Origin: Pedobacter westerhofensis
GTDB lineage: Bacteria > Bacteroidota > Bacteroidia > Sphingobacteriales > Sphingobacteriaceae
Direction: 5' to 3'
Assembly (NCBI RefSeq): GCF_900182595.1
Contig: NZ_FXTN01000002.1
Span: 496,001-560,000, forward strand
DNA length: 64,000 nt
Part shown: one piece after another, positions 46,087 to 57,106 of the stretch
How positions within the stretch are numbered: the stretch's first letter is position 1
How the letters are laid out: each line of letters opens with the position of its first letter
Position numbers and translations under genes: made by a program
The notes under the pieces: model-generated
What the model saw: the letters and a program-made list of their open reading frames with translations, nothing else
Database searches by the model: none
Told to the model about the DNA's origin: nothing

Positions 46087-46611
46087 ATGAAATCATTCAA
46101 TCACACAAATCATGGGCTGATCATGGGAATCACAACTTCTCTGATTGTGCTGACTTCAATCACGTCCGCTACATCTTCCAAAGCGCAGTCAGCTTCATCT
46201 TCGCTTGTTGAATTAACCAGTACCCCGATACCTAAAGCAAACCTGGTAACACTTGTAAACAAACAAATTCATGTATGGAATAATGTTGATTCAAAGAGGC
46301 GGCTGACTGGCATGACTGAAATATATCAGCATGATGTTACATTTTTTGATCACGACGGAATTGTTAATGGAATAAAAGATTTAAACGACCGCATTACTGT
46401 GCTGCAGCATAAATTCTCCGGCTTTAAGTTCAGCTTGGCGAAAATTGATAACAGTTATAATGTTGTACGTTATTATTGGAACTTCGGACCTGCATCAGAC
46501 CCAAAGCTCATACAGGGAATGGACCTGATTATTCTGGAAAAAGGCAAAATACGTTCATTGCATGTGTTTCTGGATAAGGTGCCAGGCAGAGCACAAGGTA
46601 ATGGTATATGA
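46087..46611 (+). CDS. Secreted NTF2-like (SnoaL-type) protein 3
   Basis: A 174-aa protein with a signal peptide (GITTSLIVLTSITSATSSKA). The rest has the NTF2 layout: VNKQIHVWNNVDSKRRL, EIYQHDVTFFDHDGIVNGIK and a sheet ending MDLIILEKGKIRSLHVFLDK. Periplasmic. It follows the SDR gene behind a terminator hairpin, so expression may be partly separate. No catalytic residue set is clear. Confidence 0.7.
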   Translation: MKSFNHTNHGLIMGITTSLIVLTSITSATSSKAQSASSSLVELTSTPIPKANLVTLVNKQIHVWNNVDSKRRLTGMTEIYQHDVTFFDHDGIVNGIKDLNDRITVLQHKFSGFKFSLAKIDNSYNVVRYYWNFGPASDPKLIQGMDLIILEKGKIRSLHVFLDKVPGRAQGNGI

Positions 46612-46807
46612 GGTAACAGAGCAACAGGAAAATTTTCAAACCGGACATTTCACCTGCGTTAATAGCGGTCATCCTCATGTTTAAAAAATCTGCTAAAGCT
46701 CTTGCTAAAACAAATATTGTTAACACGGAAGAAAATTGTATATTTGGTTAAGTTGATTTCTATGCGCGCAGTATAGTGTCCGGCTTTACCAAATATGACA
46801 GTTTGAT

Positions 46808-47761
46808 ATGACGTTAAAGAAAGTTTTTCGCAATGTCCTTTTGTTATTGCTTGTCAGCAAGTTTGCCTCTGCCCGGGTATCTGATCCGGGCTTCAGAAAT
46901 AACTATCAGAGCTACCGCTGGAATATTAACAACGATCCTTATGTCACTGACCTGTACCTGGATGATCACGCGCATATTTTATGGGTTAAGGTTAAAGCCC
47001 CCGGCAGGGAAGGCGTATGGAATGCCGTTCCTGCTAACCTGACAATCGTAAATACTCCACAATGGTGGGCGAGTGCCATTGCTTGTGTGCTTTATGGTAT
47101 GATGTTACTGGCTTTCCTCTATGCATTGTATGACCATCTGCTCCGGCCTGTAAAATTAAAAACAAATCGTAGACCTGAACACGGGCTCCAGCAGCAGGAG
47201 GAAACTGGAATACTTCAGGCAAATACAGAACCATCTCCAGACATCCCGCAGGAAGGCAACATACATCATGATCTTTTTGAAAAGTATACAAACAAGGTAA
47301 GCTTAAACACTTCCAGGGCCAGTCCCGTATCAGCTGATGAGCGTCTGCTTAAAAGAGTACTGGAGTATGTAGAAGAAAGGATAGATGATTCTGATCTTCA
47401 TATTGATGAAATTTGCGATAAGATTGGTCTAAGCCGTACACAGCTCTACCGCAAAATGAAAGCTATGACAGATCTGAGTATGGCAGAACTGATCAAACAG
47501 ATCCGTCTTCAGCGGGCGCGGGAGTTATTACAAGCCAGGAAATTTCACATCAATGAAGTATGTTACATGGTGGGTTTTACCAACAGTGACTATTTCAGGA
47601 AGTGCTTTAAGGCACACTTTGGCCTTGCGCCTACAGCTTATACCAAACAGCAGCTTGGTAAGATGAACCAGGAGGCCGAAGCCTCCCGGTTGATGAAGAT
47701 CACTACCAGCCAGGGTTTTGATAACTCTTACTCTGATCGGGTGTCATCGCTCCGCCGTTAA
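46808..47761 (+). CDS. Membrane-anchored AraC-type regulator, possibly a reduced hybrid sensor
   Basis: A 317-aa protein: short signal-like start (LLLLLVSKFASA), about 60 residues of periplasmic sequence with a Y_Y_Y-like segment (LWVKVKAPGREGVWNA), TM helix (WWASAIACVLYGMMLLAFLY, about 80-105), a cytoplasmic linker, then an AraC DNA-binding domain (HIDEICDKIGLSRTQLYRKM ... FTNSDYFRKCF). The TM flank WW is typical of HTCS proteins, but the propeller, kinase and receiver are absent. The last 59 bp overlap the convergent SusD gene. It could regulate locus 2. Confidence 0.75.
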   Translation: MTLKKVFRNVLLLLLVSKFASARVSDPGFRNNYQSYRWNINNDPYVTDLYLDDHAHILWVKVKAPGREGVWNAVPANLTIVNTPQWWASAIACVLYGMMLLAFLYALYDHLLRPVKLKTNRRPEHGLQQQEETGILQANTEPSPDIPQEGNIHHDLFEKYTNKVSLNTSRASPVSADERLLKRVLEYVEERIDDSDLHIDEICDKIGLSRTQLYRKMKAMTDLSMAELIKQIRLQRARELLQARKFHINEVCYMVGFTNSDYFRKCFKAHFGLAPTAYTKQQLGKMNQEAEASRLMKITTSQGFDNSYSDRVSSLRR

Positions 47762-49676
47762 CAGTGGTCGCATCGATCTGTACCTGCGGAATCGGCCTTA
47801 ATTTTACGCGGGGGCTGATGCTGGTAGCGTCTTTGTTAAACAGCCTGGTGCGGTCGTACAAGGTTTCGGTACGTACCAGATCTTCCCAGCGGTAAAACTC
47901 GCCGCAGAGCTCTCGGGTCCTTTCATTGAGGATAAAGTGGATAAAGCGGTCTGCCGTTGAGACCACTGTTGGAGGATACAGTTCGCTGGGGGCGTTGCTC
48001 GTGAACAATTCTGTGGTGGCCATTAGTTGCGGATAAGTATCAGCAACATCATTGGGCGTTCCGCCATCAAACATATAGATCTGCGGGTTCTTAAATTCAC
48101 CGGCATGATAGGCTGCGCGCTGTCGCAATTTGTTGATGTACGTCAGCGCTGTACCGTAATCGCCCTTACGACCATAAGCTTCTGCGGCAATCAGATAGGT
48201 TTCTGCAAGTCGCGCCAGAATTCCGTTTCGGATACCTCTTTCCTCGTTATAATCACTGGTGAGGCGTACCGGGTCCAGCATTTTTACCAGTGTAAGGAAT
48301 TTGTTGTTGTTATAGCCCTGCAGTATTGGCCCGCCTGCTGTTGCCGTGTAATAGCGGGCGAAGACGGTATAGCGGTACCTTGCTATTTGGGCAGCGGTAA
48401 GCGGGTTGCTTCTGCTATTGGTAATAAATAGCGCAGCGGTATCGCCAATACCAAACTGCAGCGCGCCGATCAGTGAGGGCTGTGGCGCATTGGCTGCAGT
48501 AAACTTAGGTGTATTCGTATTGGAATTTGAATAGTATACCGACTTAAAACTTTTATAAAAACGCGAATCATTTTTCCGGTCGAAGATATCAAGCGTATAG
48601 TCAGAGGGGCCCAGCCGGCGAAAGGGGCGCCCATTAAAATTGTCGGCATTTCTGGTGAGCCCTGGTATTCCCACATCATACTGGGGAATGTAAAATTCGT
48701 GGGTACGGTTACCCGATGTTCCGTCAAGTGAAAGGTCTTTTATAAACTGGGCAGCAAAGATAATCTCTTTACTGGCCTGAGCGGTCTGGAACTTACCGAT
48801 ATCTCCTGCAGGCCCATTGCCGTTCTGCCCAATGGAAGGGCTGAGTACTTTAGGGTATGCCGCAGGATACACACCATTCCAGATATTCATGTAATCGGGT
48901 TCCAAAGCAAAGGATGAACTATTAATAACCAGATTGGCATAATAGGCTGCACTGTCTATGTCGCCCGCTTTCTGGCCCCTTGCGTCGGTAACTGCGCTGC
49001 CGCGTGTGAGATATACTTTTGCAAGGAAATGGTTGGCCGCTCCCTGCGTTGCGCGTCCCTGATCTACATTTGTTACGCTGAGTCCCTCTGCCGCCATCCT
49101 CAGGTCTGCAATAATCTGCTGGTAAACCTGTGCCACCGAAGCTCTGGGGAAGTCTGTCTGTTTACCCACCGCCGGAGCCAGCACCAGTGGAACGCCGGCA
49201 AACTGCTGTACCATCTGAAAGTAGTAATAGCCCCTTAAAAAATGCAGCTCGGCTATGCGCTGACTAACTTGTGCTGGCGTGCCGAGGGTTTTTGAGGTGG
49301 TACTTTTAAACAGCGGTAGCTGCTGCAGGCCAATATTGCAGCGGCCTATGCCTTGGTAATTGTTTACCCACAAACCGTTCAGCAGCCCTTCAGCAGAGTT
49401 AAGGCTGGCCGAATAACTATTGTAGTATTCATAGTTAAACTGATCGCCTTCAATAAATTCATCTGTTCCGAAATTATAGAGTGCATAGGCCTGCTCACCT
49501 TCAAACTTATTTCTCAGTGGCGTATAAGCAGATTTTACGAGATCTTCCAGGCCCTGATCTGTATTATAGTAATCATTCGTGAGCGTGCTTACCAATTCTT
49601 CTTTGAGGTATTTCTTGCATGAACTTACGCCGGCGGTCAGTGACAGTGCAATGATCAACATGATATATTTTTTCAT
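47703..49676 (-). CDS. SusD/RagB-type surface lipoprotein, locus 2
   Basis: A 657-aa lipoprotein (lipobox SLTAGVSSCKK). The hallmark ELHFLRGYYYFQMVQQFAGV lies near residue 145, and it ends DQSKSYQNPGW. It pairs with the SusC gene directly upstream (28 bp). The 3' end overlaps the convergent AraC-type gene by 59 bp, an unusual arrangement. Confidence 0.95.
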   Translation of the reverse strand: MKKYIMLIIALSLTAGVSSCKKYLKEELVSTLTNDYYNTDQGLEDLVKSAYTPLRNKFEGEQAYALYNFGTDEFIEGDQFNYEYYNSYSASLNSAEGLLNGLWVNNYQGIGRCNIGLQQLPLFKSTTSKTLGTPAQVSQRIAELHFLRGYYYFQMVQQFAGVPLVLAPAVGKQTDFPRASVAQVYQQIIADLRMAAEGLSVTNVDQGRATQGAANHFLAKVYLTRGSAVTDARGQKAGDIDSAAYYANLVINSSSFALEPDYMNIWNGVYPAAYPKVLSPSIGQNGNGPAGDIGKFQTAQASKEIIFAAQFIKDLSLDGTSGNRTHEFYIPQYDVGIPGLTRNADNFNGRPFRRLGPSDYTLDIFDRKNDSRFYKSFKSVYYSNSNTNTPKFTAANAPQPSLIGALQFGIGDTAALFITNSRSNPLTAAQIARYRYTVFARYYTATAGGPILQGYNNNKFLTLVKMLDPVRLTSDYNEERGIRNGILARLAETYLIAAEAYGRKGDYGTALTYINKLRQRAAYHAGEFKNPQIYMFDGGTPNDVADTYPQLMATTELFTSNAPSELYPPTVVSTADRFIHFILNERTRELCGEFYRWEDLVRTETLYDRTRLFNKDATSISPRVKLRPIPQVQIDATTVNGGAMTPDQSKSYQNPGW

Positions 49677-49704
49677 TTTTATCTTTTTAAGATGCCAAAT
49701 AGAT

Positions 49705-52700
49705 TTAAAAACCAGCCTTCAGGCCAAACACGAGGCTACGGTAGCTGTATGAAGTAGGTACCGGGGTATTCGTACTGCTTGAGGGGTACGAGCTGAGATA
49801 GGCTACGGTTTCAGGGTCATACGTTTTGTATTTACTAAACAGGAAAGGATTCAGTGCATTGAGGGATATGGTCAGGTTGCGCAGTTTAATTTTTTCCAGA
49901 AAGGATGCCGGAAGTCGGTAGGATAGGAGGATGCTGCGTATACGTGCAAAAGACGCGTCCCTGAAACCGCTGGCCTGCCAGTAGAGCGGTATGTCGCTCG
50001 TAAGATTGGGCTGCGGGTACTCATTTGATGGATTTGTGGGTGTCCAGTAGTTCACATCCAGATACTGGAAGCGCCCGACAAGCGAGGGCCGCGGATCGCG
50101 CACCAGGCCACCATGGCTGATGTAGAGAAACGCACTGAGTTCAAAACCCTTGTAGCTGAACGTGGTATTGATGCTGCCCGTCCAGTCGGGATTAGGAGAG
50201 CCCAGTACCACTTTGTCTGCCTCGGTTATTACCGTATCGGCATTGGTGTCCTGAACGCGGATCCGTCCCGGCTGCAGTGCTGTGTTTGTTCTGTTTCCGG
50301 CTTTTTTCCAGTAGTATTCGTAGAGTATCCCGCCCGGCTGGGCATCACTGTTCTGGAAAATTCCCTGTGCCTGATAGTCGTAATAAGAGCGGACGGGCTG
50401 TCCGATAAACCAGCCGCTGGTGATGTTATTGTTTCCCGATCCGTCAAGCTTGGTGATCGCTTCTTTATTTTTTGAGAACACAAAATCGGTGGTCCATTTG
50501 AATCCATTTTTGTTATAGTTTTCTGTAGACAATGCAATTTCAACTCCCCGGTTACGCACCTCGCCCAGGTTGACAGTGATATTGCTGTAGCCCGAGGCAT
50601 CAGGAAGTTTCTGTGGCTGGATCACGTTGGTATTGGATTCATATACATCCACAGAACCCGTAACCTTGCCCTTGAAGACACTAAAGTCCAGTCCCAGGTT
50701 TTTGGTTACGGTTTTTTCCCAGGCAAGTTGCGGCAGTGGTAAGCCGTTAGGTGCATAACCTTTGGCGGGGGTAGAGCCAAAATTGTAATAGGTAATACCC
50801 AGTGTGCCGTTGGTTAAATAGGGACGGATGCCAGAGTTGCCGACAGCGCCGACCCCTCCGCGAAGCTTCAGCTGGTCGATAAACGTAAACTTCTTTATAA
50901 AGTCCTCCTGGTCGAGGCGCCAGGCTACGGAGCCCGAGGGGAATGATTTCCCCTGATTTTCTGCGGACAGTACCGAAGAGCCATCATACCGTTCTGCAAT
51001 TGTCAGCACATATCTGCCATTGTAGGAATAAGTGACGCGGCCCAAAAAAGAGGCCAGCTGATTTTGAGAAAAACTGCCCGCGTAGGTTACTACTCCTGTC
51101 ACGTTATTTTGCAGCGAATACCATTTCTGGCTTTCGTAACTGAGGCCTGTTGCCGAGGCGTTGGTGGTATCAGACCGGTTTTTTACAAGCTCCTGCACAG
51201 CGATGATGCTGATGTCGTGCTTCTGGCCCAGTTTGAGGGCGTAAGACAGCTGGTTCTGTAAGGTCCAGCTCAGGTTTGAATTTGTAGCATAGGATGCGCT
51301 GGCAGGATTTCCCTGTCTGGAAGAAGAGATACTGCCGTTGAATATGCCATTGCGTGAATCGTAGACATCGGCACCAAAAGTACTTTTGAAATTAAGCCCT
51401 TTGTATAAGTTGAGCGAGGCAAATACGTTTCCGAGAAAATGGCTGATCTTCCGTTCATTGAGCATGCTGTTTTCATCATTTAGCGGATTGATGATGTTCG
51501 CATCATTGCCCGGGTTTAAAATAAATGTGCCGTTGGCGTCATAGGGCTGTGCCAGGGGCAGCTGAAAAGATGCCCCGCCATAAACATCTGTTCCGGCGTT
51601 TTGTATCGCATTGGTATAGGTGAGGTTTCCTCCGATATTTAAAAATGCTGCAGGCCTGAAGCTTGCGCTGTTTGATACGCTGTACCTGGTGTAGTCCTGA
51701 CCAGGAATAATACCTTTCTGATTAAAATACCCCAGAGAAAAGGCATCGCTGAATTTCTCTGAGCCAGCGGTAACGGACAGGTTATGGCTCTGCGTTGTTC
51801 CCTTGCGCAAACCTTCTTTCTGCCAGTCGAATGTTGATACCTTTGAAGGATCATATACAGCTACATTATCCAGGACCGGGTAACCAAGGCTCGTGAGCAG
51901 TGTTTTTTCTTCAGCTGTGGTGGGACGGGTAAGCACATCAAATATGTTGTTCGCGGGGTCATATTTGGTAAAGGTGTAACCCGCGAGTACCTTACTGAGC
52001 ATATTTGCGTCTGCGCTGAAAAGTTTATAGTCTGTTGCAGCATCGGGGAAATACCGCTGTGCAGTACTGGTATTGCTTAAGCCGGTATTATAGGCTTTGC
52101 CACCAATGTATGCGTCACGTTTGAACTGTGCATATTCAGGGCCGTCAAATACATCCAGTTTGCGTAAAATTTCTTCCACAGAAGTGCTTGCACTGTAATC
52201 GATTGTCACTTTTCCGGCTTTGCCCTTCTTGGTAACAATCTGGATTACGCCATTGGCTCCCCTTGATCCGTAAATTGCTGTTGCAGAGGCGTCTTTAAGG
52301 ATGTCTATCGATTCAATGTCCAGCGGGTTGATGTCGTCTATGCTGTAGGATACAGGTACGCCGTCAACCACAAACAGCGGATCATTTGTTGCACTTAGGG
52401 AGCGGCTGCCCCTGATGCGGATCGAAGCCCCTGAACCGGGTTTAAAATTCCCTGGCGTAGCAACTACTCCCGGTGCCTGTCCCTGCAAGGCAGTGCTGAG
52501 ATTTGCCGTAGGTATTTTATCCATTTTCTCCTTATTTACAGATGAGATGGCACTTGATATATCTCCCCGCTTCTGCGTACCATACCCGATTACAACCAGC
52601 TCATTTAAATTTTTTGAGTCTGGCACCATCTTTACGTTTAAGACCGAACTGGCCGGAATGGGAAGCTCCTGGACTTTGTACCCCACAAAACTGAATACCA

Positions 52701-53010
52701 GTATTCCATCCTGTGTGCTTTCCGGTATCTGTATGGAGAATGAGCCGTTGTTATTTGTGATGGCAGCTGCCGTGGTACCTTTCAGTTTAATACTTACTCC
52801 GGGAAGTGGGCCGCCTGTTTCATCAGTAATTTTTCCGGTGATGGTTCGTGGAGGCTGAGGAATGTTTGTGACTGCGGCCTGGGTAGCTCCAATACTGACA
52901 AGCAGTATCATTGTGCTGAGTTTCGCGATGAAATATGCCCGGGAGCACTGCAGGCCCTGGCTTACAAAACTTTCATAGGAATGTTTCAGATTCGTAAATT
53001 TTTTATTCAT
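49705..53010 (-). CDS. SusC/RagA-type TonB-dependent outer-membrane transporter, locus 2
   Basis: A 1101-aa protein with a signal-like start, regulatory domain (GKITDETGGPLPGVSIKLKG), TonB box-like NELVVIGYGTQKRG, plug (IDILKDASATAIYGSRGANG) and barrel ending RSLVFGLKAGF. It is divergent from the sulfatase gene across a 199-bp gap, so a common signal may drive both. Substrate probably a sulfated glycan, judged from the sulfatase. Confidence 0.95.
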   Translation of the reverse strand: MNKKFTNLKHSYESFVSQGLQCSRAYFIAKLSTMILLVSIGATQAAVTNIPQPPRTITGKITDETGGPLPGVSIKLKGTTAAAITNNNGSFSIQIPESTQDGILVFSFVGYKVQELPIPASSVLNVKMVPDSKNLNELVVIGYGTQKRGDISSAISSVNKEKMDKIPTANLSTALQGQAPGVVATPGNFKPGSGASIRIRGSRSLSATNDPLFVVDGVPVSYSIDDINPLDIESIDILKDASATAIYGSRGANGVIQIVTKKGKAGKVTIDYSASTSVEEILRKLDVFDGPEYAQFKRDAYIGGKAYNTGLSNTSTAQRYFPDAATDYKLFSADANMLSKVLAGYTFTKYDPANNIFDVLTRPTTAEEKTLLTSLGYPVLDNVAVYDPSKVSTFDWQKEGLRKGTTQSHNLSVTAGSEKFSDAFSLGYFNQKGIIPGQDYTRYSVSNSASFRPAAFLNIGGNLTYTNAIQNAGTDVYGGASFQLPLAQPYDANGTFILNPGNDANIINPLNDENSMLNERKISHFLGNVFASLNLYKGLNFKSTFGADVYDSRNGIFNGSISSSRQGNPASASYATNSNLSWTLQNQLSYALKLGQKHDISIIAVQELVKNRSDTTNASATGLSYESQKWYSLQNNVTGVVTYAGSFSQNQLASFLGRVTYSYNGRYVLTIAERYDGSSVLSAENQGKSFPSGSVAWRLDQEDFIKKFTFIDQLKLRGGVGAVGNSGIRPYLTNGTLGITYYNFGSTPAKGYAPNGLPLPQLAWEKTVTKNLGLDFSVFKGKVTGSVDVYESNTNVIQPQKLPDASGYSNITVNLGEVRNRGVEIALSTENYNKNGFKWTTDFVFSKNKEAITKLDGSGNNNITSGWFIGQPVRSYYDYQAQGIFQNSDAQPGGILYEYYWKKAGNRTNTALQPGRIRVQDTNADTVITEADKVVLGSPNPDWTGSINTTFSYKGFELSAFLYISHGGLVRDPRPSLVGRFQYLDVNYWTPTNPSNEYPQPNLTSDIPLYWQASGFRDASFARIRSILLSYRLPASFLEKIKLRNLTISLNALNPFLFSKYKTYDPETVAYLSSYPSSSTNTPVPTSYSYRSLVFGLKAGF

Positions 53011-53107
53011 ACTTTGGTTGTAAATGGTTAATAATCAGCAGTCACGCAGGTTGTGTATGAGCTGGCCTGATCAAATATAACCCGTAGAAAACCAGCTAAA
53101 CCGATAA

Positions 53108-54913
<1,806 letters not shown>

Positions 54914-54933
54914 GGGTGGTTGTCACCTGATCT

Positions 54934-55272
54934 TTATGAAATCAAATCTGCTGATACAAATGCAATCTTCCCGTCTATGAACTCAAAATCAAAGGTGCCG
55001 CCAATCCTGCCTTCGGGGAAATCCCCTGAAAACTCAACTTCCAGATGTGCCCGGCGGCCGTCTTTTACAACCAGGCTTACCTTTCTGGTCTGCGTTTGGT
55101 AGCCAATAAAGTAGTTTACAAAATATTCTTTTATACCCTGTTTTCCTGTGAATTTCCGGCCAACAGAAGGGTCATCCAGGACCGCAGTTTCTGTGAAAAA
55201 TTGCAGGTACTGATCTGTATCGTAACTGTTGCTGACCGAAATCCATTCTTCGATAAATCTTTCTATATCCAT
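54934..55272 (-). CDS. NTF2-like protein 4
   Basis: A 112-aa protein from ATG 55272 (MDIERFIEEWISVSNSYDTD), with FFTETAVLDDPSVGRKFTGK and an ending DFEFIDGKIAFVSADLIS. NTF2/SnoaL type; no signal peptide. The 8-codon longer start is possible. It is convergent with the sulfatase gene and divergent from the aldo/keto reductase. Reaction unknown. Confidence 0.7.
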   Translation of the reverse strand: MDIERFIEEWISVSNSYDTDQYLQFFTETAVLDDPSVGRKFTGKQGIKEYFVNYFIGYQTQTRKVSLVVKDGRRAHLEVEFSGDFPEGRIGGTFDFEFIDGKIAFVSADLIS

Positions 55273-55490
55273 TTCTTTTATTTTTAATGAGACCACAATT
55301 CTTCACTCTGGGATTGCTGATTCAAAGATGGTGCTTATCAGCAGTGGCGGATAAACCGAAATAACGGAATGTGTAACTGTTTTTACCATCTCCGGACTGA
55401 ATGGCCTCAGGGGTTTGCATACAACATTCGGGGTTTTGCATACTGTTGTCCTTCCGAGGCAAGCGAACTTTGAATCATCAAATCAGAGTT

Positions 55491-56495
55491 ATGGAAATCA
55501 GGAAAATAAAATTGGGAAGTCAGGGACTGCTTGTCCCTGGAATCGGATTGGGATGTATGGGCATGACAGGCTTCCAGGAAGGAAACATGTATGGCAAAGC
55601 AGATGCTCAGGAAGCCATTGCCACTATCCACAGGTCTTTGGAACTGGGAGGCAACCTCCTGGATACGGCAGACCTGTACGGGCCTTTTGAAAATGAAAGG
55701 CTGATTGCCAAAGCAATTGCAGGTAATCGCGACAAATACATTATCGCCACAAAATTTGGCTGGGAGATCGACGACAGCAATAACTTAACCTGGGCCATCA
55801 ATGGCACAAAGGAATATGTGAAAAAATCAGTGGAACGTTCGCTAAAAAATCTGAATACAGATTACATCGACTTATATTACATGCACCGGCTGGACAAAAA
55901 TACCCCGATTGAAGAAACCGTGCAGGCAATGAGTGATCTGGTGAAAGAGGGCAAGGTGGGTTACATCGGCCTGTCTGAAGTATCATCAGAAACTGTAAAG
56001 AGGGCTCATGCTGTGCATCCTGTTACCGCAGTGCAAAGCGAGTATTCATTATTTGAGCGCAGCGCAGAAGAGCGGGGAGTACTGGAAACGTTAAATGACC
56101 TGGGAATAGGCTTTGTGGCTTATTCGCCGCTGGGCCGTGGTTTCTTAGCCGGTCAGATCCGCAGTATCGATGATTTGCCCGAAGATGATTTTCGGCGGGC
56201 AATCCCGCGCTTTCAGGAGGAGTACTTCTATAAGAATATTGAGCTGGTCAAAGCGATCGAAGCCTTGTCTGAAGAAAAAAATGTGACCTCTTCACAGCTG
56301 GCCATAGCCTGGGTAATGAGCAAGGGAATCCTTCCTATCCCGGGTACAAAACGGAGAAAATACCTGGAACAGAACCTGCTGGCAGACGCAATCGTGTTGA
56401 GCGGGGATGATCTGGCAAAACTGGAAAGCATTGTGCCGCTGGGTACGGATACCGGAAAACCATATGATGAGTTTAGCATGGGACTGATCGACTAA
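55491..56495 (+). CDS. Aldo/keto reductase
   Basis: A 334-aa NADPH-dependent reductase from ATG 55491 (MEIRKIKLGSQGLLVPGIGL). Catalytic Asp-Tyr-Lys-His are present: DTADLYGPFENE, TKFGWE and YYMHRLD. It ends IPGTKRRKYLEQNLLADAIV and GKPYDEFSMGLID, typical of the YajO/AKR13 branch. An AACTTTG box ends at 55472. Two near-identical ggggtttgcatac-like words lie before it (about 55410-55460) and could be a binding site. Substrate unknown. Confidence 0.9.
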   Translation: MEIRKIKLGSQGLLVPGIGLGCMGMTGFQEGNMYGKADAQEAIATIHRSLELGGNLLDTADLYGPFENERLIAKAIAGNRDKYIIATKFGWEIDDSNNLTWAINGTKEYVKKSVERSLKNLNTDYIDLYYMHRLDKNTPIEETVQAMSDLVKEGKVGYIGLSEVSSETVKRAHAVHPVTAVQSEYSLFERSAEERGVLETLNDLGIGFVAYSPLGRGFLAGQIRSIDDLPEDDFRRAIPRFQEEYFYKNIELVKAIEALSEEKNVTSSQLAIAWVMSKGILPIPGTKRRKYLEQNLLADAIVLSGDDLAKLESIVPLGTDTGKPYDEFSMGLID

Positions 56496-56618
56496 TATTA
56501 CGCTCATGCCTTATCACAGGTAAAATTTTAATTACAGACGGAGATTTGGTGATTTTATAAAATCCATTCAATATGTTTGGTAAACAGGAATGCACGCTCA
56601 CCACTCATTGTAAGGGAT

Positions 56619-56996
56619 ATGAACTACAGGTTATCACATACCATCACTTTTTACACCTTTCTGGTGATGATGTTCCTGTTGCGGCCGTTTATGTCCTATC
56701 ATTTATCAAGCAATGGCGTTTTTTTAAATGAAAAGGTCAGGCTGATGAGCATGTTCCAGCGGGTTGTGAAGAAGAAGGATAATCCTGTATCAGATGTAAT
56801 GGAGGCTGCAGAGCTAAGCCGGGCCACTGATGCAGAAATTATTCTTCCTGTTATTTTCCTGGCCCTGATCCGCCGTCAGATTGCATGGCTGTTTTCTTTA
56901 CTTGGTGCCGTTTCTGTTAACTGGAAAATGAACACGATCTTTATGGTCTGTCCATCCAATCAGTATTTTCAGTTCATATCCAGACTTCAGATCTGA
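56619..56996 (+). CDS. Small membrane protein of unknown function
   Basis: A 125-aa frame from ATG 56619 (MNYRLSHTITFYTFLVMMFL), chosen over a start 14 codons upstream because AAGGGAT, a Shine-Dalgarno-like sequence, lies just before it. One N-terminal TM helix and a second hydrophobic stretch near residue 75-95 (IILPVIFLALIRRQIAWLFS). No family recognised. It precedes the RND operon on the same strand by 110 bp but need not belong to it. Confidence 0.45.
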   Translation: MNYRLSHTITFYTFLVMMFLLRPFMSYHLSSNGVFLNEKVRLMSMFQRVVKKKDNPVSDVMEAAELSRATDAEIILPVIFLALIRRQIAWLFSLLGAVSVNWKMNTIFMVCPSNQYFQFISRLQI

Positions 56997-57106
56997 GATT
57001 CCAATAATTTCTTGTAGATACTATTGCCGTTAAAGGCGTATATCGGCGCAGCTTTCTGTTCTGCACGTATCAATTAATTATTTATCCTGTTCTATTTAAC
57101 AGTCCC

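Noticed and set aside
55373..55386. GTAACTGTTTTTAC as a third Crp/Fnr-type site near NTF2-like gene 4
   Set aside because: The centre is 56.5 nt from a -7-like box instead of 59.5, and the half-sites differ from the TTGAC type.
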